Below are positions 36,960-45,703 of a DNA stretch of 64,000 nucleotides, in pieces (position 1 is the stretch's first letter; each line of letters starts with the position of its first letter). Made by a program: the position numbers and the translations under genes. Below the pieces are notes generated by a model that did not search any database, had not been told where the DNA came from, and saw only the letters and a program-made list of their open reading frames with translations. This stretch comes from Gilvimarinus chinensis DSM 19667 (GTDB taxonomy: Bacteria; Pseudomonadota; Gammaproteobacteria; Pseudomonadales; Cellvibrionaceae), in contig NZ_KB898707.1 in the NCBI RefSeq assembly GCF_000377745.1, forward strand, positions 98,718 to 162,717, in the 5' to 3' direction.

Positions 36960-39167
36960 ATGAATATACATAACTCTTTGCAAATGATATTGGGCGGCAT
37001 TGCCGGGCTGGCCCTGGCTACTTTTGTCTCAGCTGACACCAGCAAGAATAATCAAACCGTAGCCGATAGCGTTATGCTCTTCGATTTCGAAGGAGAGATA
37101 ACTTCTAATACTTTGGAAACAAATGATGCCAAGGTTAATTTGATTGATCACAATGGGTCAAAAGTGCTGCAACTGAAAACTGGTATTCAAGCGGGTGCGC
37201 CAGGTGTCACAATCAAAAAAACCAGCGGCAGCTGGGATTTAAACCCTTATTATCATGTAAAAATGGATATCACTAACGCCGGAGAAGATCCGGCTCGAAT
37301 AATCTTTAAAGTTGGCGATCCCGAAGACGGGATGCAAGCGTGGCAGATGGAAATTCGTTTTGACCTGGCACCAGGAGAAACTAAAACGGTTTCGGACGAT
37401 ATCGTCACAACACCATGGCGCTTCACTGAAGCGTTAGATTTATTAGCCATGCGTGCCGCGCCAGGAGAAGCCAAATCCGATCTAAGCGCAATAGATCAAG
37501 TTAAGGTTACTATTAATTATCCTGCTAACGAACACACTCTACTGATTGACAATATTCGGGCCACCAACCCTGTTCGCTGGGTTACCCCTGAAGGTTTCTT
37601 ACCCTTTATAGACAGGTTTGGTCAATACAAGCATGCTCACTGGCCAGGAAAAACACTTTCAGTAGATGACCTTCGCCAACAAGCTCAGGACGAGCAACGA
37701 GAGCTTTCCGCACACCCCGGACCTAAGTATTTTAATAAGTATGGCGGATGGGAGACTGGCCCCCAACTGGAAGCAAGCGGCTATTTCAGAGTTCAGAAAT
37801 ACAAGGGAGCCTGGTGGTTTGTTGATCCGTCAGGAAAGCTGTTCTGGTCTCATGGTGTAGGGGTTGTCAATGCGGGCACTGCCATCACCGGCATTACTGA
37901 CCGAGAATCGTATTTTGAGTGGCTACCAGAAAAAGATTCCCCATATGGAGCTTTTTACGGCACGGCTGGGAGAGCTTCGCACGGGTACTACAGCACCATT
38001 GCCGAGCGAGAAACCTATAACTTCACCGCCTCCAATCTTTATCAAAAATACGGAGACAACTGGAGAGATGAATTTGACCGAGTCACTCACGCAAGGCTTA
38101 GAAGCTGGGGTATGAACACCCTTGGCGTTGCCTCTGATAAACAACTGACCACAGATGGAGTTACCCCTTATACCGAAACCGTATGGGTAACAGGGACCAA
38201 AAAAATTGAAGCATCAAAGGGCTACTGGGGAAAATTCCACGATGTTTTTGATCCAAGTTTCAAAAAGCAACTTAAGCTCGCACTCTCTAATCGTGAACAC
38301 ACTGTTGACGACCCATGGCTATTAGGGTTCTTTATCGAGAATGAGTTATCGTGGGGAGCGGAAGGATCACTTGCAGTTGCGACCTTAGAAAGCCCAGCTG
38401 ATCAACCTGCAAAAATAGAATTCGTTAAAGACTTAAAAAACAAGTACAGCAGTATTGATAAGCTAAATAAAGCATGGGGCACCCAGCACGCTTCGTGGGA
38501 CGAATTATTAGAATCAAAAAAATCGCCCAACCAAACCAAAGCCTGGAACGATCTCAGCGCTTTTTACAGTAAAATTGTTGATACGTATTTCTCAACGGTT
38601 CGAGACGAGCTGAAAGCCGTAGCGCCGAACGCATTATATCTTGGCTGTCGTTTAGCATGGGCTAATAGCGACACAGTCATCCGTACTGCGGCTAAATATT
38701 CTGACGTTATCAGTATGAATAAATACCAGTATGACGTGAGTAATGTTGGCTTACCTGAGGGTGTAGACAAACCTATTTTAATCGGCGAGTTCCATTTTGG
38801 CGCTCTCGACAGAGGCGCCCTTCATCTTGGTGTCGTCGAAGCGCAGAGCCAATCCCATCGTGCAGAGCTGTACACACACTACCTTGATAGCGCGTTATTA
38901 AACCCGTTTATCGTCGGTACGCACTGGTTCCAATATGCGGAGCAACCACCAACGGGTCGAGGCGATGGAGAGAATTATAATGTAGGTATAGTAGATCTTG
39001 CAGACAAGCCGTTTCCAGAATTAGTTAACAGCATACAGGAAGTGGGGTATCGGTTTTATACCTTTCGAGACAAAGCAGCAGAAGCGGGTAAACTTGTGCA
39101 GCCCAAAAAATCGAATACTATCCAGCATATCCAAATAGACGAGGATGCTCACACCCGCTCCAACTAA
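36960..39167 (+). CDS. GH50 beta-agarase, secreted
   Basis: 735 residues. Signal peptide about 1-25 (GLALATFVSA). An N-terminal beta-sandwich (about 40-200, with VMLFDFEGEI and NIRATNP) precedes the catalytic barrel. Candidate acid/base E462 lies in FFIENELSWG and nucleophile E610 in LIGEFHFGALD; THWFQYAEQPPTGR and DGENYNVGIVD are GH50 signatures shared with the enzyme at 12553. It probably releases neoagarobiose from agarose. It is monocistronic: 198 bases separate it from the SDR gene and a hairpin follows its stop. The 12553 enzyme is a lipoprotein, this one looks free, so the two may act at different places. Confidence 0.92.
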   Translation: MNIHNSLQMILGGIAGLALATFVSADTSKNNQTVADSVMLFDFEGEITSNTLETNDAKVNLIDHNGSKVLQLKTGIQAGAPGVTIKKTSGSWDLNPYYHVKMDITNAGEDPARIIFKVGDPEDGMQAWQMEIRFDLAPGETKTVSDDIVTTPWRFTEALDLLAMRAAPGEAKSDLSAIDQVKVTINYPANEHTLLIDNIRATNPVRWVTPEGFLPFIDRFGQYKHAHWPGKTLSVDDLRQQAQDEQRELSAHPGPKYFNKYGGWETGPQLEASGYFRVQKYKGAWWFVDPSGKLFWSHGVGVVNAGTAITGITDRESYFEWLPEKDSPYGAFYGTAGRASHGYYSTIAERETYNFTASNLYQKYGDNWRDEFDRVTHARLRSWGMNTLGVASDKQLTTDGVTPYTETVWVTGTKKIEASKGYWGKFHDVFDPSFKKQLKLALSNREHTVDDPWLLGFFIENELSWGAEGSLAVATLESPADQPAKIEFVKDLKNKYSSIDKLNKAWGTQHASWDELLESKKSPNQTKAWNDLSAFYSKIVDTYFSTVRDELKAVAPNALYLGCRLAWANSDTVIRTAAKYSDVISMNKYQYDVSNVGLPEGVDKPILIGEFHFGALDRGALHLGVVEAQSQSHRAELYTHYLDSALLNPFIVGTHWFQYAEQPPTGRGDGENYNVGIVDLADKPFPELVNSIQEVGYRFYTFRDKAAEAGKLVQPKKSNTIQHIQIDEDAHTRSN

Positions 39168-39177
39168 TTAATGAAAA

Positions 39178-39200
39178 GGTGAGGGATCCCAGCCCTCACC
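39178..39200 (+). terminator. Probable terminator hairpin
   Basis: GGTGAGGG and CCCTCACC form a perfect 8-bp stem with a seven-base loop, 10 bases after the GH50 stop. The T content after it is low, so termination is likely but not ideal. Confidence 0.55.
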
Positions 39201-39367
39201 CCTCTATTTGCAAGAGTTTCTTACTAAGCCTCAATCAACAGTAAAACCAATTGGGGCTATCCCTTCTTTCGAGTACAAAATTCTCTATCATCAAAATAGC
39301 CAAGCCTGTACAGAATGGAATAAAATGTCATCCACAAACCAAGGGGTCCATTACCCTGCATAGAGAA

Positions 39368-41038
39368 TTAGCAACATTGGTTTTTAAAATGAATTCTATT
39401 TAACGGAAAACTAACTTCTAGGTACATTCCTAAAGAAGGGTTATTATCTACTTCGACTGACCCATCAAAAGCAATAGCTCTTTCTTTGATTCCTTTAATA
39501 CCGTAAGAACCTGATTTAACATTCCAGTCAGGCTGCAATCCAACCCCGTTATCTTTTATATTTAACCGAAGCAGGTGTTCATCTTCTGATAGTGTGATAG
39601 TGACAAATGTTGCACCTGAATGCTTAGCGACATTAGTCAATGCTTCTTGCGTAATTCTAAACAACGCAATACATGCCTCTTTCGAGAATTCATAATCATT
39701 TAAACAACTCTTAAATCCACATTCGATGTTAAGATGTGATTGAAATTCATGAGCAAGCCATTCGAGCGCAGCAATAAGACCAAAATCCTCTAATATACTG
39801 GGCCTTAAATCGGACATTATTCGACGTGAGGTTTCAGAAGCTTCTTTAACAAGGCCTTTAAGCTCTGACAATTGCATATGTAATTTTTCAGAATTCCGAT
39901 CGAATTCTGTACCACCTAAAAGATGAGCTAAATGCCTGATTCCCATTGTTAATGCTGTTAACGTATGACCTAAATCATCGTGTATTTCTCGTGAAAGTTT
40001 CGCTTTTTCCTCTTCACGTACGTGCTCCATGTGACGTGCCAGATTTCGAATTTCAAATTTCGACATTTCAATTTCGTGAGTTCTTAGTATTACTTGATGC
40101 TGTAGCTTTCTATTCCAATATAAGATTAATAAAACAACCACTAAAATCATCGACAGAAAAATTGATCCATAAATTAATATTTCTCTTAGGTAAACTTTCC
40201 TCTCGGCCTCAACATTAACCCATTTATCAAAAATTAATCTTCGTTCACGCTTGCTTAAATCATCGAAAACTTTTTCGACTATAGGAATTAATGGGGCCGC
40301 ACTTGTGTTAGCTGAAAATCGAATATCAAATTCGTATGGCGTTAAAGAAACTATTTTTAACGGGGTTAAATCCTGTCTTCTTTGAAAATACTCAACGGAG
40401 AAAACGTTATGCATAAATAAATCGGCTTTACCGGACTGAACAAGCTTCATTCCCCCAAGAGTCGAATCAGTAGATTTAAACGAAAGCAAGGGAAAATCCC
40501 GCTTTAAGATTTCACTCGCTCTTGAGGGGTTTTCCACCGCAAGAGATTCGTTGACAATCTCGCTTAAACCGCTAATAGATGAAGATTCCTGTCGTCCAAA
40601 AAGTACAATGGGCACTTTAATCATGGGCTTAGAATAATGAATGTCTTGTGCAGATGGCCCTAAATAGCTTGCAGTTTGAATCTCTCCAGAACGCATTTTT
40701 CTGATAAGCTCTTCATAATTTCTAACCTTAACCCGTTTAAATTCGACACCCAAATGATCAGATAATATTTGTACATATTCTGATGTTAGGCCTCGATGTT
40801 GTCCATTATCGTCCACATATTCGAAAGGAATATCATTGGCGGAAACACCATGTACGATAACAGGGTGATCAATAAGCCATTTTCTTTCTTCTTGGCTTAG
40901 CAGGTGGTCTATGATCCGTGACGGACTATTCTCCGAAGAATACGCAGGTATAGAATTAACGATAAAAAATATAAATACAGTGACGTGATAAAATATAATG
41001 TCGATATTTCTATTTTCTTTTATCGCATGAGTAAACAT
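39368..41038 (-). CDS. Sensor histidine kinase with periplasmic solute-binding domain
   Basis: 556 residues from the ATG at 41038, 25 bases after the response-regulator stop; longer frames run into that gene. A first membrane span (about 12-30) leads to a periplasmic SBP_bac_3-like domain (about 45-285; LSQEERKWLIDHPVIVHGV, YEELIRKMRSGEIQTASYLG), as in BvgS/EvgS-type sensors. A second span (about 290-312) is followed by a coiled linker, a NarL-type HisKA_3 domain with the phospho-acceptor H353 in REIHDDLGHTLTAL, and an ATPase domain (NVAKHSGA, DNGVGL). The DNA here is clearly richer in A and T than the agar operons. It pairs with the response regulator next to it; the signal may be a small sugar or organic acid. 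Confidence 0.9.
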   Translation of the reverse strand: MFTHAIKENRNIDIIFYHVTVFIFFIVNSIPAYSSENSPSRIIDHLLSQEERKWLIDHPVIVHGVSANDIPFEYVDDNGQHRGLTSEYVQILSDHLGVEFKRVKVRNYEELIRKMRSGEIQTASYLGPSAQDIHYSKPMIKVPIVLFGRQESSSISGLSEIVNESLAVENPSRASEILKRDFPLLSFKSTDSTLGGMKLVQSGKADLFMHNVFSVEYFQRRQDLTPLKIVSLTPYEFDIRFSANTSAAPLIPIVEKVFDDLSKRERRLIFDKWVNVEAERKVYLREILIYGSIFLSMILVVVLLILYWNRKLQHQVILRTHEIEMSKFEIRNLARHMEHVREEEKAKLSREIHDDLGHTLTALTMGIRHLAHLLGGTEFDRNSEKLHMQLSELKGLVKEASETSRRIMSDLRPSILEDFGLIAALEWLAHEFQSHLNIECGFKSCLNDYEFSKEACIALFRITQEALTNVAKHSGATFVTITLSEDEHLLRLNIKDNGVGLQPDWNVKSGSYGIKGIKERAIAFDGSVEVDNNPSLGMYLEVSFPLNRIHFKNQCC

Positions 41039-41063
41039 GGAATAATACTTTTTTATTTTCAAT

Positions 41064-41708
41064 TTATTGATTATCCATAGGTAAATTTTTATTGGCGTAT
41101 AAAATGATGTCTGCATTGGTCGAGAAATCCATTTTCTCAAGAATTCTCGCTCTGTGTGTTGTTACTGTTTTTGCACTCACATTCATCTTTTCTGCTATAT
41201 CAGTAATTCTTGTTCCTGAAGCAATCTCTAGAAATACTTGATACTCCCGATTTGAAAGCTTTTCGTGTAGACTTTCTGGGTCAACATTTTCTCTCTTCAG
41301 TTGATTGGCCAACAACTTACTTACAGTATCGCTGATATACTTATGCCCCCCCAAAGCAAGCTTCACAGCTTGGACAATTTCTGATTCTTCTGCGTCTTTT
41401 GAAAGATAACCGGAAGCACCAGATTTAAGAAGGCGAACAGCATATTGTGATTCAGGGTAATTACTGAGGATGAGCACCGAAAGCTTCGGTTGCGCGTGCT
41501 TAATCTTATTCAGAACTTCCACACCGTTTGTTCCTGGCAATCTAATGTCAAGCAGTACCAAATGCCAATCGTCAGTGCGTAATAGCTCATAAGCTTGTTC
41601 GCTGTTGGAAGCCTCACCAAATGTTACCGGTCTGAATTTATCTTCCAATATTAACTTTATACCATTCCTTACGACAGCATGATCATCAATGAGTAAGATT
41701 TTTATCAT
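41064..41708 (-). CDS. NarL/LuxR-type response regulator
   Basis: 214 residues from the ATG at 41708, with AGGA eight bases upstream. The receiver has acidic D8/D9, phospho-acceptor D54 (LVLLDIRLPG) and the lysine in GYLSKDA. The LuxR-type output domain (about 148-210) has LSNREYQVFLEIASG, then ITDIAEKMNVSAKTVTTHRARILEKM. It is transcribed with the kinase, which follows after 25 bases. Divergent from the sulfatase at 42210 across 501 bases, which it may regulate. Confidence 0.93.
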   Translation of the reverse strand: MIKILLIDDHAVVRNGIKLILEDKFRPVTFGEASNSEQAYELLRTDDWHLVLLDIRLPGTNGVEVLNKIKHAQPKLSVLILSNYPESQYAVRLLKSGASGYLSKDAEESEIVQAVKLALGGHKYISDTVSKLLANQLKRENVDPESLHEKLSNREYQVFLEIASGTRITDIAEKMNVSAKTVTTHRARILEKMDFSTNADIILYANKNLPMDNQ

Positions 41709-42209
41709 TCTAGTTCCTACCTCTTTTTTCAAACCCAGAGCCAATCATACAACAGACCTAAAAATCGTGAAAAACCCAATTCGGAGTTATTATAAATATA
41801 TATTTTAGGTTTTCAGTGACTCATAAATTCTTAATATTTAAGATAGCTTACAACAGGATCATAATAAAATCGGGTTTTCCCTACATCTTTCATACTTGTA
41901 GATTTCGTAAAATAACGCTCGAATTGAAGTCAGACGTCATGATATATCCACATACGATGAATAATCATAAAACACGGGAATGAACAGTCGTTTGTTTATT
42001 ACCCGATAAAGAAACGTTTGGGCTAAGGCTGCCTTCAGATTTTTATAAGCACTTTAACCTGGCCTTTTGTTTAGATTCGCCATTTCTAAGTCGATACATG
42101 ACGTCCTAGTTCTTGTTCGGCTAATCTAGTAGAGCTAGAACGCATTAAATTTGACGCTTTTTATTGGTGTTAATTAACGTAAATTACTTATCATAAGGAA
42201 TAAAATAAG
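41709..42209. promoter_or_regulatory. AT-rich divergent intergenic region
   Basis: 501 bases between the response regulator and the first of two sulfatase genes, with no convincing coding frame. It contains the palindrome AAATATATATTT (41794-41805) and long A/T runs. No copy of either operator family described elsewhere in the window was seen. It must hold promoters for both sides. Confidence 0.5.
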
Positions 42210-43799
42210 ATGAAATTTGTAAAATTCCTGCTTTTGCTATTTCCGCTGTGCGCTGTGCTAGATTCTGCCGTAGGGCAAGAGCCCCTGGCCTCACAAGCAG
42301 AGTCAAGCTTGAAACAACCGCCACCAAATATCATTTTCGTACTGACTGATGACCAACGTTACGATGCAATGGGATTCTTAGATCCCACTCTGAACACCCC
42401 TAATATGGATCGAATAGCCGCTGAAGGGGTCCACTTCAAAAATGCCTTTGTGTCGACGGCGCTCTGTTCGCCAAGTCGAGCGTCAATTATGACGGGTCAA
42501 TATATGCATGACCATGGAATCGTTGATAACAATGTTAAGTTTCAAGGTAATCCAACCTTCTTTCCCCAATTGTTGCAAACTGCTGGCTACAATACTGCTT
42601 TTATAGGCAAATGGCACATGGGCGCACATTCGGATGAGCCCCAACCTGGGTTCGATCATTGGATCAGCTTTCGTGGACAGGGGCATTATTTACCTGAGGG
42701 CCATGTTCTCAACATCGATGGTGAACACGTACCACAACCGGGCTATATCACCGATTCACTGAACCGGTATGCAGTAGATTGGATTTCTGAGCGTGAGGCA
42801 AGCAAGCCCTTCTTTCTTTATCTTAGTCACAAAGCGGTTCATGCGGATTTCATTCCTGCCGATCGACACAAAGACCAATACGCTGACGTTGAAATGGTCG
42901 CACCGCAGACCATGGCAGATACTCCCGAAAACTATGAAGGAAAACCCCGTTGGGTTAAGGACCAACGCAACTCCTGGCATGGGGTAGATTTTCCATACCA
43001 TTCAGATCTCGACGTACTGGAATATCGTCGTCGTTACAATCAAACGCTATCAGCAGTCGATGACGGATTAGGAGATATAATCTCGGAGCTCGAGAAACGA
43101 AATATGCTTGATAACACAATTGTATTCCTTATGGGCGACAATGGTTTTATGTTCGGTGAGCATGGACTGATTGATAAGCGTAATGCTTACGAAGAATCAA
43201 TGCGTGTACCTCTCATTGCTTTTGGTGGAGAGGTTGCCAAGGGGAAGACTGTTTCAGACGCCGTTGTTGGTATTGATATCGCACCAACTATTCTTTCTCT
43301 TGCTCAGGTTGAAGAGGAAATGCCCAAACAAGATGGCAGAAGCTTCATGCCGCAACTTCTTTCAGGTAGTAATGCAAAGACTTGGCGTGACGCGTTCCTC
43401 TATTCATATTACTGGGAGTACAATTACCCTCATACGCCCACAACGTTCGCGGTACGCACAGATCGGTTTAAGCTGATTCAATATCACGGGGTTTGGGATA
43501 CTGAAGAACTCTATGATCTTCAAGCAGACCCTAAAGAAACCAAAAACCTGATTAATAATCCGAAATATGATGAGGTTAAAGTTGAGCTGCGGGCCAAGCT
43601 TTTCGACCTTTTGCAGCGAGATGATGGACAGCGACCGAATGTCGAATATTCAGAACGCTTCGGTCCCGGTGCGGTATTTCGCAATGCTGAAGGTTCCAGC
43701 GCTTCAGAGTTTCCCGATCACTGGATTCGCCATTCAACCGACAGCGACCTTAGACGCCACACACAGAATGAAGGTGGCAAAGGTCATGGTGGAAAATAA
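42210..43799 (+). CDS. Secreted sulfatase (family S1)
   Basis: 529 residues. Signal peptide about 1-22 (DSAVGQ). NIIFVLTDDQRYDAMG gives the metal-binding aspartates; C86-S-P-S-R90 is the formylglycine signature, and IGKWHMG and FLMGDNGFMFGEHGL follow. The layout differs from the 460-residue sulfatases at 5800 and 50513, with a longer middle part (about 230-280), so it belongs to another S1 subfamily. AAGGA lies ten bases before the ATG. It is followed by a second sulfatase 177 bases downstream. A role in removing a particular sulfate ester from galactan is inferred. Confidence 0.92.
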   Translation: MKFVKFLLLLFPLCAVLDSAVGQEPLASQAESSLKQPPPNIIFVLTDDQRYDAMGFLDPTLNTPNMDRIAAEGVHFKNAFVSTALCSPSRASIMTGQYMHDHGIVDNNVKFQGNPTFFPQLLQTAGYNTAFIGKWHMGAHSDEPQPGFDHWISFRGQGHYLPEGHVLNIDGEHVPQPGYITDSLNRYAVDWISEREASKPFFLYLSHKAVHADFIPADRHKDQYADVEMVAPQTMADTPENYEGKPRWVKDQRNSWHGVDFPYHSDLDVLEYRRRYNQTLSAVDDGLGDIISELEKRNMLDNTIVFLMGDNGFMFGEHGLIDKRNAYEESMRVPLIAFGGEVAKGKTVSDAVVGIDIAPTILSLAQVEEEMPKQDGRSFMPQLLSGSNAKTWRDAFLYSYYWEYNYPHTPTTFAVRTDRFKLIQYHGVWDTEELYDLQADPKETKNLINNPKYDEVKVELRAKLFDLLQRDDGQRPNVEYSERFGPGAVFRNAEGSSASEFPDHWIRHSTDSDLRRHTQNEGGKGHGGK

Positions 43800-43890
43800 T
43801 GTCCAATCGATGTGAAATCTCAAAACAACGATTGAATTAAAGTTACTTTTCTCTTAGACAATATATGTCAGCTAAAAGGAAAATATAATC

Positions 43891-43918
43891 GCGATGATGC
43901 ATTCTCGTGCATCATCGC
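43891..43918 (+). other. Strong hairpin between two sulfatase genes
   Basis: GCGATGATGCA and TGCATCATCGC form a perfect 11-bp stem with a six-base loop, in the 177-base gap. No T-tract follows, so partial termination or mRNA processing is possible. Confidence 0.55.
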
Positions 43919-43976
43919 CGTTGCCAGAAACTTTGGAAGCTCAATACAAAAAACTTAACCATGAAAGAAGAATAAA

Positions 43977-45626
43977 ATGAAGTTCAAAAAACTACTACCA
44001 TTGATAATTCCACTGTTCGTATTAGGCTGTTCTGAGGACCAGGCGTCTTCTCCTCTAAAACCTACAACAAGCTTGCCCTCGGCTCCGCCAAACATAGTCT
44101 TTATTATCACCGACGATATGTACCCACACATGTTCAACGTCTTGCCTGAGGGGCAGGATGAAACAGGCAGTGGACGAAATGTTACCCCCAATATAGATCG
44201 AATCGCTCAGGAAGGCTCTTTTTTAAGCAACACCTTTGTGGCCTCACCCGTTTGTACACCGAGTCGTTACAATGTACTGACAGGAAATTACGCCAGTCGG
44301 GCTCAAAATAAACAATTTACGGACTTTACCGCCAGAAACGAAAACCAGACCGTTATTCAATGGAATTCTTTTATTACCCCCGGGGTTGAAAACACTGTGG
44401 GTAATCACCTTCAGAAGATGGGTTATCGCACTGGGTTTGTCGGAAAAAATCACGTTATTGAAAGTTTGGAACAAATCCATCAGGATAAATCTCCAGACCT
44501 TTATGCGGATCCAACCAGCCCTGCGATCAAGGCTGAGTTGGAATACCGACACGAAGCATTGCAAGACGACATTCGTCGTGCAGGCTTTGAATTTGCCGAT
44601 AACCTTTATCATGATAATCCTAGATGGCTGGGCATCGATGCGCTGGCATCTCAAAACATGGACTGGATCACCGAGGGCGGTGTTCGGTTTTTAAGATCAC
44701 GTGATGAACGCCCTTTCTTTCTATATTTCGCGACAACCATTCCCCACGGTCCCACAAATGCTGAAAACTCCTGGCTGGCTGACCCTCGTATAACACCAAA
44801 GGGTATTCTGGACGAGGCTCCTGATCTCATGCCGGGGCGCGATACACTAACCCCCCGTGCTAAAGCGGCTGGTAGAGCGGGTGAAAATCATGAAAACCTG
44901 ATCTGGTTAGACGATGCGATAGGTGTATTGCTGGAAACGCTTGAAGCCACGGGTGAGATTGACAATACAATCCTTTTCTTTTTTAACGACCATGGCCAGA
45001 ATCAAAAAGGAACACTTTATCAGGGTGGTATTCGCAGCCAGGCTTTTGTTTGGCAAAAAGATGGCTTTTCCTGCGGAAGTGTCTGCGATTTTTCTGTATC
45101 GAATACGGATTTTCTCGAAACGATACTGGAGATGGCGGGAGCACGAGACATCGAAGAGGTGAGCGACGGAAGCAGTTTCTATGGAGCGCTAAATGGCACC
45201 CCTCGTGAAGAGGCCCAATCGATGTACTTTGAGCTGGGCTATATGAGGGCAGTGATAAAAGGCGACTACAAGTACATCGCATTGCGATACCCAAACTATG
45301 CACATGAGTTGTCACTCAAAGAAAGGCAAGCAATGCTTGACGAATACAATTCATTCAGGCGCTCCTTTGGAGCGAAAGCGGTTAACGATGATGCGTCTTT
45401 ACCATTCGGGTTGCTGGAGATGGTACCCGGCGGCGGCGGTGCTGAAAATGCCGTTTATCGATCAAAGCCCGGAATCTTCGAGCCGGATCAGTTGTATAAC
45501 TTGAAAGAAGATCCTATGGAAGAAACGAATCTCGCTAACAAACCAGAGCATCAAAAAACTCTTACGGAGATGCGAGCGGAACTGCAAAATTATCTTGATC
45601 AACTACCGGGAACGTTCAATCTTTAA
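43977..45626 (+). CDS. Lipoprotein sulfatase (family S1)
   Basis: 549 residues. A lipoprotein signal with lipobox V-L-G-C (Cys18) is followed by a linker rich in S and P. NIVFIITDDMYPHMF gives metal ligands and C93-T-P-S-R is the formylglycine signature; FFFNDHGQNQKG is the later metal-site motif. It should be anchored at the membrane surface, unlike the free sulfatases of this window, so it may act on large sulfated chains. The unusual segment HEALQDDIRRAGFEFADNLY near residue 190 is specific to its subfamily. It is convergent with the halogenase gene at 45704; the gap holds a small hairpin. Confidence 0.92.
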   Translation: MKFKKLLPLIIPLFVLGCSEDQASSPLKPTTSLPSAPPNIVFIITDDMYPHMFNVLPEGQDETGSGRNVTPNIDRIAQEGSFLSNTFVASPVCTPSRYNVLTGNYASRAQNKQFTDFTARNENQTVIQWNSFITPGVENTVGNHLQKMGYRTGFVGKNHVIESLEQIHQDKSPDLYADPTSPAIKAELEYRHEALQDDIRRAGFEFADNLYHDNPRWLGIDALASQNMDWITEGGVRFLRSRDERPFFLYFATTIPHGPTNAENSWLADPRITPKGILDEAPDLMPGRDTLTPRAKAAGRAGENHENLIWLDDAIGVLLETLEATGEIDNTILFFFNDHGQNQKGTLYQGGIRSQAFVWQKDGFSCGSVCDFSVSNTDFLETILEMAGARDIEEVSDGSSFYGALNGTPREEAQSMYFELGYMRAVIKGDYKYIALRYPNYAHELSLKERQAMLDEYNSFRRSFGAKAVNDDASLPFGLLEMVPGGGGAENAVYRSKPGIFEPDQLYNLKEDPMEETNLANKPEHQKTLTEMRAELQNYLDQLPGTFNL

Positions 45627-45635
45627 CTTTTGGCA

Positions 45636-45651
45636 GGCACAGGGATGTGCC
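45636..45651. other. Small hairpin between convergent genes
   Basis: GGCACA, GGGA loop, TGTGCC, flanked by TTTGGC and GCCAAA elements that could extend an alternative stem. No T-tract. It may contribute to ending both the sulfatase and halogenase transcripts. Confidence 0.35.
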
Positions 45652-45703
45652 AAATGGCCCCTATACTTGTAAAAATTTTTAATATTTAGGCGTCATATAC
45701 CTT

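Noticed and set aside
41064-41140. Kinase start at 41140 overlapping the response regulator by 77 bases
   Set aside because: The extra residues are basic and unrelated to kinase N termini; the ATG at 41038 leads directly into the first membrane span.
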